A stretch of DNA of 64,000 nucleotides, from positions 906,175 to 970,174 of the forward strand of contig NC_087078.1 of the NCBI RefSeq assembly GCF_026151205.1. Reading direction: 5' to 3'. A program made the translations under genes and the position numbers. The notes beneath the pieces are model-generated. The model worked only from the letters and a program-made list of their open reading frames with translations. It searched no databases and was not told where the DNA came from. Positions 21,130 through 64,000 of the stretch are shown here, one piece after another; the first letter of the stretch is position 1, and each line of letters starts with the position of its first letter. Source of the stretch: Bolinopsis microptera (Eukaryota > Ctenophora > Tentaculata > Lobata > Bolinopsidae).

Positions 21130-22895
21130 ACGGAAGGATTTCAAACAGATACAACCACGACGATGCTCCATTACTTAATGTCACCAAATCATAATGTCTC
21201 ACCATCTTATCAAGAACTGAACAACAGGACTGCCAATTTAGTTTCTCACCATAGTGGATTCTAATATTTCTTGTAGGATCACTCATTTTTCTTGCAGCAT
21301 AAGAGCTCTGTGAACATTTGAATCATTTCTCCCCAGAGTGAGTTCTCATGTGTCTAGTAAGATGCATTGCTTGTCTTGCAGCATATGAACACTCAGAACA
21401 TTTGAAGGGTTTCTCACCTGAGTGAGTTCTCATATGTTCAGTAAGATGACCTGATCGTTTTGTAGCATATGAACACTCAGAACACTTGAAGGGTTTCTCA
21501 CCTGAGTGAGTTCTCATATGTCTATTAAGATCACCTGCTCGTTTCGTAGCAAATGAACACTCAGAACATTTGAAGGGTTTCTCACCTGAGTGAGTTCTCA
21601 TATGTTCAGTAAGATGACTTGCTTGTTTTGTAGCAAATGAACACCCAGAACACTTGAAGAGTTTCTCACCTGAGTGAGTTCTAATATGTACAGTAAGATT
21701 ACTTGCTTGTTTTGTTGCATATGAACATTCAGAACACTTGAAGGGTTTCTCACCTGAGTGAGTTCTCATATGTCTAGTAAGATTACTTGCTTGTTTTGTA
21801 GCAAATGAACACTCATAACACTTGAAATGTTTCTCACCTGAGTGAATTCTCATATGTACAGTAAGATCACCTGCTCGTTTTGTACCATATGAACACTCAG
21901 AACACTTGAAGGGTTTCTCACCTGAGTGAGTTCTCATATGTACAGTAAGATCACCTGCTCGTTTTGTAGCAAATGAACACTCTGAACATTTTAAAGGTTT
22001 CTCTCCAGAGTGAATCTGTTGATGTTCTATAAGTGTTCTCGAATATGCTGCACTGAATGTACACTGTGAACACCTAAATGGTCTCACAGGCGGACTCTCA
22101 CTAGGAGACAGAACTAATGTCCTCTGTGGATCTGTTCCAGTCAAGTTATCTGAAGTATCAAAGTGGTCAGGAACTTCTGGGCTGCTATGATCATGGTGCT
22201 GTTTTACATGTTCTATTAACTGAGTGTCTGAGTAAACATGTTCAGCACAAACTGGACACATGAAAACAGATGGTTTATCTGATTCAGAAATAAGTTCTTG
22301 TTTTATTGCACAATTTGATATTGTTTTATGTTCTTTGATATGCTCAACAAAGTAGTCTTCTGAAAAGTAATGTGCTCCACACATTGGGCAGAGGAAACCG
22401 TTTGACTTTTCTGGGTTCTCCACTTGTTCTGATTTGATCTCTTGTTTACAGTCTTTAGACATTCTGAGGTGTTGAAATATAAGAGATACATTTATTTTAA
22501 ATTCGATCGTGAAGGAATTTGGCATTCATAACGCGACGTGCCTTATCCAATGAAAATCACAAATATTTGCCCAGTTAAACCAGGGGTATCCATGGTGAAA
22601 AATTGTGTAAAATGGTGAATGATTTTTATGGTGAATCAGGTTTCCAAATTGTAAAATTTCACTATTTTCGGCCGTTTTTTCGATGAGTATATTTGCCTTC
22701 TAGTTTTAGTTTTGACCTGGTGTTATCACCCTAAAACAATATTTCGTTATTAACTCAGATTTTGAGGATATAAAGAAACTATTAAAAAGATGTCTTTCAT
22801 TATATTTAAAGTACGTATAGATTTTAAAATTTGGAAACTTGATTCACCAAAACTATCAATCACCATTTTTCATCAAAACTAGTGAACATGGTGAG
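21130..22895. repeat. Segmental duplication, copy 2 (carries zinc-finger gene 2)
   Basis: Counterpart of 19071-20860; see there. Differences are concentrated in finger order and recognition residues and in small indels of the flanks. Confidence 0.9.
21323..22525 (-). CDS. C2H2 zinc-finger protein, 11 fingers (gene 2)
   Basis: 400 codons, open. Two atypical N-terminal fingers and one divergent finger are followed by eight near-identical KCSECSF/YAT fingers with canonical HSGEKPF linkers, so it is a sequence-specific DNA-binding nuclear protein. Finger backbones are almost invariant while the recognition-helix residues vary (e.g. KRAGDLTVH, KQASNLTRH, KQASHLTEH, KRSGHLTEH, RQAMHLTRH). No KRAB, BTB or SET domain is visible; the N-terminal 90 residues are acidic with several Lys. 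The start could be the inner Met at residue 22. A stop replaces the Pro codon of the last linker (GEK-TGA-FKC), after which one more decayed finger is readable, so the ancestral protein was longer; copy 1 shares this stop. Confidence 0.88.
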   Translation of the reverse strand: MPNSFTIEFKINVSLIFQHLRMSKDCKQEIKSEQVENPEKSNGFLCPMCGAHYFSEDYFVEHIKEHKTISNCAIKQELISESDKPSVFMCPVCAEHVYSDTQLIEHVKQHHDHSSPEVPDHFDTSDNLTGTDPQRTLVLSPSESPPVRPFRCSQCTFSAAYSRTLIEHQQIHSGEKPLKCSECSFATKRAGDLTVHMRTHSGEKPFKCSECSYGTKRAGDLTVHMRIHSGEKHFKCYECSFATKQASNLTRHMRTHSGEKPFKCSECSYATKQASNLTVHIRTHSGEKLFKCSGCSFATKQASHLTEHMRTHSGEKPFKCSECSFATKRAGDLNRHMRTHSGEKPFKCSECSYATKRSGHLTEHMRTHSGEKPFKCSECSYAARQAMHLTRHMRTHSGEK

Positions 22896-23269
22896 GTACA
22901 TTGAAACTGGTAACTTTAAGTGAAATTGGCGAAAAGGTACATCAAAACTGGTAACTTTTAATGAGCACTGAACATGGTGAGAAAGGTATATTGATACTGG
23001 TAACTGTTGGTGAACACGGCAAGGAAGATAAATAAAAACTTATAGTGAACATGGCTAGTAAGGTTCATCAAAACTGAGCTCTAGTACCAGAAAACACAGA
23101 AAAAAACTAAAATGATGAAAATTGGTGAAAAACGGTGAGTGATTTGTATGGTGAATCGGTTTTCCTTACTGTAAAATTTCACCATTTTTCACCATTGGAT
23201 ACCCCCACTGTACTGCTGCAATTTCAAGTCAACTGTACTTTCACATCCATTTATCATTTCTAATCCACT

Positions 23270-23462
23270 TCAATGAAACAAGAAATTTCAATGAAACAAG
23301 AAATTTAATTACAGAAATTACAGAAATTTTACAGAATAAAAAGATGTAAAACAACTCATAAAATATAATCAATGAAACAAGAAATTTCAATGAAACAAGA
23401 AATTTAATTTTAGCACATTTTTACAGAATAAAAAGATGTAAAACAATTCATAAAATATAATG
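23270..23462 (+). repeat. Tandem duplication of about 100-125 bp
   Basis: The phrase CAATGAAACAAGAAATTTCA and the following AGAATAAAAAGATGTAAAAC and CATAAAATATAAT occur twice in succession, differing by a short deletion. Confidence 0.75.
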
Positions 23463-23710
23463 CCCATTTGGTGTATGACTTTTTGTCCTTGACTGCTAGT
23501 TTGGTTTTGGAAGGACAGGTAACTAACGGGGCGAGGAATGCGCGTGCCTGGAAGCTTTTGCACACACCGAAACGCTAGTTCAGTTCAGTTTTTAGAGACG
23601 AGGTTCATATTAGGACTAGAAGAAAAATTGTTAGCAGACATTAGGGGTTCTGTTTATAGTTGTTACTATAGGTTGCAGTCTTGTTGTGACAAAAAGTCTA
23701 CACTATATAA
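23457..23710 (+). repeat. Direct repeat of about 250 bp, copy 1 (copy 2 at 24149-24400)
   Basis: Both copies contain GCCCATTTGGTGTATGACTT, GGTAACTAACGGGGC, CTTTTGCACACACCGAAACG and TTGTTACTATAGGTTGCAGT in the same order with about 5% differences. They are about 690 bp apart. Identity as a mobile element is not established. Confidence 0.85.
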
Positions 23711-24148
23711 TATGCTTAAGTTTAAATTTTGTAGTTTGAGGATATAAAATGCAACTTTAAGATTGATATTGGAGAGCTGGTGAAAAATTATGGTCTTTGT
23801 ATCAATGGTTATAATAAGCTATAAATATCTTAAACTATACAGTGCTAATTAAAAATTTCTTTATACTTCATTCTCAAATTAAATTTAAAAAATTCAAAAA
23901 TATACATTCATTTTATTAAATCTTTCTCACACATACTTTACTCACAGGACAAGACTTGGAAAACAGTAGCCTAGGATAATTTAATTGAGATATGTGTGAC
24001 CAGCCAGTTATAACTTATAATGTTTGGAAAATAACATTTGTGCAGTCAAAATCTTTTATGGTCCAATCAAGCAGGGCGTGCTTATGTAGATTAGCTAATA
24101 GCGCACGTTTTAGCTTACCTCGCAAGCACATTACACTAGTAGTAAAAA

Positions 24149-24400
24149 ATGCCCATTTGGTGTATGACTTTTTATCCTTGACTGATAGTTTGGGTTTGGA
24201 AGGAAAGGTAACTAACGGGGCAAGGAATGCGCGTGCCTGAAAGCTTTTGCACACACCGAAACGCTTGTTCAGTTAGGTTTTTAGAGACAAGGCTCATATT
24301 AGGACTAGAAGAAATTTGTTAGTAGACATTAGGAGTTCTATTTATAGTTGTTACTATAGGTTGCAGTCTTGTTGTGACAAAAAGTCTACACTAAAACATA
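24149..24400 (+). repeat. Direct repeat of about 250 bp, copy 2
   Basis: Partner of 23457-23710. It ends at the stop codon side of the minus-strand frame at 24403. Confidence 0.85.
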
Positions 24401-24402
24401 CT

Positions 24403-24753
24403 TTAGTTTATATTGTGTAGTTCAAGGATATAAAATGCAGCTTCAAGATGGATATTGGTGCAGTTTAACCTGATATAACCCCAGTACCAGTAATTGTAAT
24501 CTTTAACACATGTTGGTTTACCACACCAGGATATAGGATATAGCTTTGAGTTTGAACCAGAGCTGTCTAACTTTTCAATAACAAAGTGAAGTTTTGGCAT
24601 GTCTGGTAAATGTTTCTGATCTGAATGCAACAAACCATATTTCATGCAGAAAGTGTCTGGGTCTTCTCCCTCTACAGCAGTTGCTGTTAAAACATACTGT
24701 CGATCTGCATATTTGGTATCTGACAACTGAAAATTGAACGAGTTGTCCTGCAT
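24403..24753 (-). CDS. Unrecognised exon-like frame
   Basis: A 116-codon minus-strand frame of ordinary composition (not repeat-derived). The first codons are preceded by TTATGCAG, a possible splice acceptor, so the real exon may begin at GACAACTCG after the apparent ATG. It contains four Cys, two Trp and several aromatic residues near its end (DYNYWYWGYIRLNC), with no signal peptide or membrane helix. I do not recognise the family. It may be the last exon of a gene whose upstream exons I did not find, or chance. Confidence 0.3.
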   Translation of the reverse strand: MQDNSFNFQLSDTKYADRQYVLTATAVEGEDPDTFCMKYGLLHSDQKHLPDMPKLHFVIEKLDSSGSNSKLYPISWCGKPTCVKDYNYWYWGYIRLNCTNIHLEAAFYILELHNIN

Positions 24754-25950
24754 AACAATATTCTTTACTAAGTCAGTAGAAGAAAGGTAATAAAAAATTA
24801 TGACTTTGGCCTTCTTTCTACTCTTTGATACAAGCTTATCACTCGACTTAAGATGAAGAATTAAATGGCATGTATCTTGATCACTAAAAAGTCAGCTGAT
24901 TGCCTCAACTTTGATTAATAGTAATTTCAGTTGACAGAAGCTGAAGGATGGTGGTTCAAAAGGCACAGTGCACTATCGACAAGATCAAGGACTCGAGTGC
25001 CAGTAATGGCTTTTCCGAATCAATTTTCGCCGATTTGCTCAGTGCTCCTAGTGAGCCGCGTCCAACTGCTAAACGGCACATGATGGTTTTTGTATTAATA
25101 CTTATTAATTTAAACAATAATTCAGTTGATGGTTTATAAATTATAGATCATGTTTCTTTTTCGTTTAATAATCACACCTCACGGCTTGACAATTCAGTCA
25201 TACCACAGTCAATAGTGTTGAAGCAACCAGTGTCGGCTGATTGCCTCAATTTGGATGATAATTTCATTCTATGAAATTTAAGAATTATTAATGTAAAATT
25301 GTTAAGGTAAATTTTTTGCTAAAAGTCTGCTCTAAACAAAAGCATTTAAATAAAAAGTACAAATTCATGTTGCAAGCTGACAAGTGAATTATAAAGGGAG
25401 CTTAAAGTTAAAACGAATAGTAGTAGTTCCTAACATGTTAAGCAAGATTGGCCTCTTTGCATCAGTCCGAGTATAGCGCTCGACTTGTAATAATATAACA
25501 TTCGAATTAATGTGAATGAACTTGAAGATGCGCGGCTCAAGACAGAAATGTACACCAATAAAACTAAAATTATCATGCATGCTGTAATAAATTTTAATAA
25601 AAATATCTAGTAAGAATTAATATAATAAAATTGAGTTACAAAATAAATATAGGAATAAATGTTAAACATTTGAATGAATATAATTTATTGGTGAATTATA
25701 GTGTACGCCGCGCACTCAGCCACAGTAACCCGTGAAGATTACCATATCCATTTACCTCCGCAAAAGCTGTGCGCGCATTTTAAATTGTACAATCGGCTAT
25801 TTTGCGTCATTTTAGTCTATGTGGCAAAATAAGACTGGCAATGCTTGTTTAGGCTGGTAAGCTGACGCCTTTAAATTGTGCTACTGTCTACGGAATATGC
25901 ACCTGAACTGTAACATTTGAAAGTTTTTAAAGTTGTCTAAATAGAATAAA
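24754..25950. other. Interval upstream of TANGO1, no gene recognised
   Basis: AT-rich. The phrase TGATTGCCTCAA occurs at 24898 and 25238. The 3' part should hold the TANGO1 promoter, but no TATA box at a usual distance is evident. Confidence 0.4.
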
Positions 25951-62223
<36,273 letters not shown>

Positions 62224-64000
62224 GTTAGTTTTGTGTAGTTCTGTGTAGTGAGGTACAGTTAAACCTCTGTATAGCGACATACCATGTTCCTCGATATACC
62301 TTCCTTCCTCTCATAACTGTAGTTAATTAATGTTTTGCAGTAAATTTGATTTATCATAGCTTATATCGCATTTGAGGGCCGGTTTATAGAGGTTAGACTG
62401 TATTACAAATTGAAATGAGTTACCTTAATAGTTCGTGTATTTATGGCGGGTAGTATTGTGGGCTTGTGGCGGGTAAAATAATGGCGGGTAAAAATAATGG
62501 CGGGTAAAAATATGGCGGATTTTCCGAAAGCCCACCAAATTTAACCCACCACTAATTTACCTGCAAAATTATTTTCAGAAAAAAATTTGAAAATCCACTG
62601 CCATATTGCAAAATTGTACCCAATTTTCCTTCCAGACTCTGTTTTTGCTTGCAGTTTCAAAGTAAATATCATCTAAAATTAAAAGTATTGTAGTATAATA
62701 TCTCTGTTGATATGAATAGGTACTAGGTAGTAAGTTTGAATAGTATCATAGCATGATATCGATCAGTTTAACAGTACTTGTTCGTCCATTACAACCAAAG
62801 TATTTGAATAAAATCACCTCGCTATGGTCGGACTACCTAGAAAGTGAGTTTGTGACGCTTGTTTCAATGTAAAAAAAGGAACGATAAAATTATTATGCTA
62901 TATATACCCTGTCAGAACTCCAAAAGTTGACTCGGCGGGTTTATTATAGTGGTTAAAATAATGACGGGTTAAAATATGGCCACATTTAACTCGCCATAAT
63001 TAAACGAACTAAGGTATATAATATTAATAAGTTATGATTTCATGCGCCGAAACTCCATTTATTTGGACAGGATTGCTAATGCAATTTTGGTTGTTCAATC
63101 ATGAATACTCACTTTTCATTGGCTACGATGCTTTACTCTGTATAAACTATTAAACCAAGAGAAAATTGGGGCTCCGTTATTAAAACAAGAGAACTTGTCG
63201 GTAATTTCCTCAAACTGATAACAGCTATACAATACACATGAACTCCTGCTATAAATTACAAATATTATTACAATACTCAAAAGAAATGGTTCAGTACAGA
63301 CGCCGGAATGAAAGGGAGCTAATCTTTCTAATTTGATTACTCATCCTGCATAATTATACATAATTATCACGGGTCATGTTATTATGGAGTCTGCATTAAT
63401 CATGAACTATTCTTGGGTTGGACCATAAATATTTGAATACTAACTAACACTGCCCACATCGCGAAACTAAGATCTTTAAAAAAAAGATAAGAGACTCCAG
63501 TTGTAGATGTGCCAGAATGATATCGATGATATTGATAACCTAGATATTGAGCCTGAAAACATAAGCGACGATAAAAAGTCCATCAGATAGAAAAGAAATG
63601 GTAATATCATCAAAAAACAAAGTTCATATTCATCTCAGCACTGAATAAGCTTCTATTGGGTCTCTCGATATCATGGGAATAACCAAGATCATCACAGCAC
63701 GAACGTTTACCCCCTTTACTTTTATTTTTTCAGTTAGACTCCTCAAAAGTCGTACTACAGGATTAAAGATGACAGGAATAAAAATAGCCGTATTGAGGTT
63801 TCTAAGAAATTTGTACGAAATACGCGCCAGCATGCAGCGCTGTCATACGAAATTCTGTTAAATACCCCCAAAATTGCCATATTTATATTTATATAAGATA
63901 TTTATACATTTATATTTATATATTTAGGCGCATAAAAAACGCGAGTGACCGATTTAATTCTCGGTTTCATTTTGCGTTTGGGTAAGGGTAGCTGTTTGAA
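62224..64000. other. TANGO1 intron to the window edge
   Basis: GGCGGGTAAAATAATGGCGG-type short repeats at 62445-62520 and 62935-62990. Opposed frames at 63630-63861 are not recognised. The proline-rich C-terminal exons of TANGO1 must lie further right. Confidence 0.45.

Overview
This is an AT-rich animal (metazoan, apparently invertebrate) nuclear genome segment. Genes are split by GT-AG introns, there are no operons, and several families are animal or eukaryote specific: TANGO1/MIA3, YIF1, V-ATPase subunit G, a seven-helix receptor and C2H2 zinc-finger arrays. LINE remnants, a Copia element, a tRNA-derived SINE, MITEs and many minisatellites sit between and inside them. I cannot name the species; a marine invertebrate of an early-branching or spiralian lineage is only a guess.

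Layout. 1-4.7 kb: the 5' part of an apparently intact Copia retrotransposon on the minus strand (gag, protease, integrase, RT and RNase H in one open frame), running off the left edge. 5.2-5.7 kb: a broken LINE tail. 6.35-14.73 kb: a YIF1 gene on the plus strand, missing only its first exon. Its introns hold a large minisatellite with a LINE tail in it, a 2.2-kb element with perfect 41-bp terminal inverted repeats, and a reverse-transcriptase fragment. 15.9-18.7 kb: a complete four-exon V-ATPase subunit G gene (minus), with a small intronless gene for a lone Regnase-type UBA-like domain inside its first intron. 19.1-22.9 kb: a tandem duplication of a C2H2 zinc-finger gene, one copy frameshifted and one open. 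25.95 kb to the right edge: a very large TANGO1/MIA3-type gene (plus) with signal peptide, SH3-like domain, long charged luminal helix, transmembrane exon and cytosolic coiled coils. 34.35-41.15 kb: a complete ten-exon class A-like GPCR gene on the minus strand, nested in the roughly 24-kb TANGO1 intron.

Three genes (YIF1, V-ATPase G, TANGO1) act in the endomembrane system; nothing in the sequence shows that they are co-regulated. The most striking property of the window is how tandem repeats relate to splicing signals. Several splice donors are tandemly duplicated with periods divisible by three: 45 bp in YIF1, 30 bp in the GPCR, and 9/12 bp in a roughly 420-bp array in TANGO1. Alternative donor choice would then add in-frame peptide blocks. 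Other arrays abut splice acceptors or repeat a branch-point-like motif. A palindrome, GTTACCATGGTAAC, recurs across the right two-thirds of the window, singly and as arrays of 21, 22, 28 and 31 bp units.

Exon models come from reading splice sites and phases by eye. They agree in phase throughout, but no transcript evidence was available.
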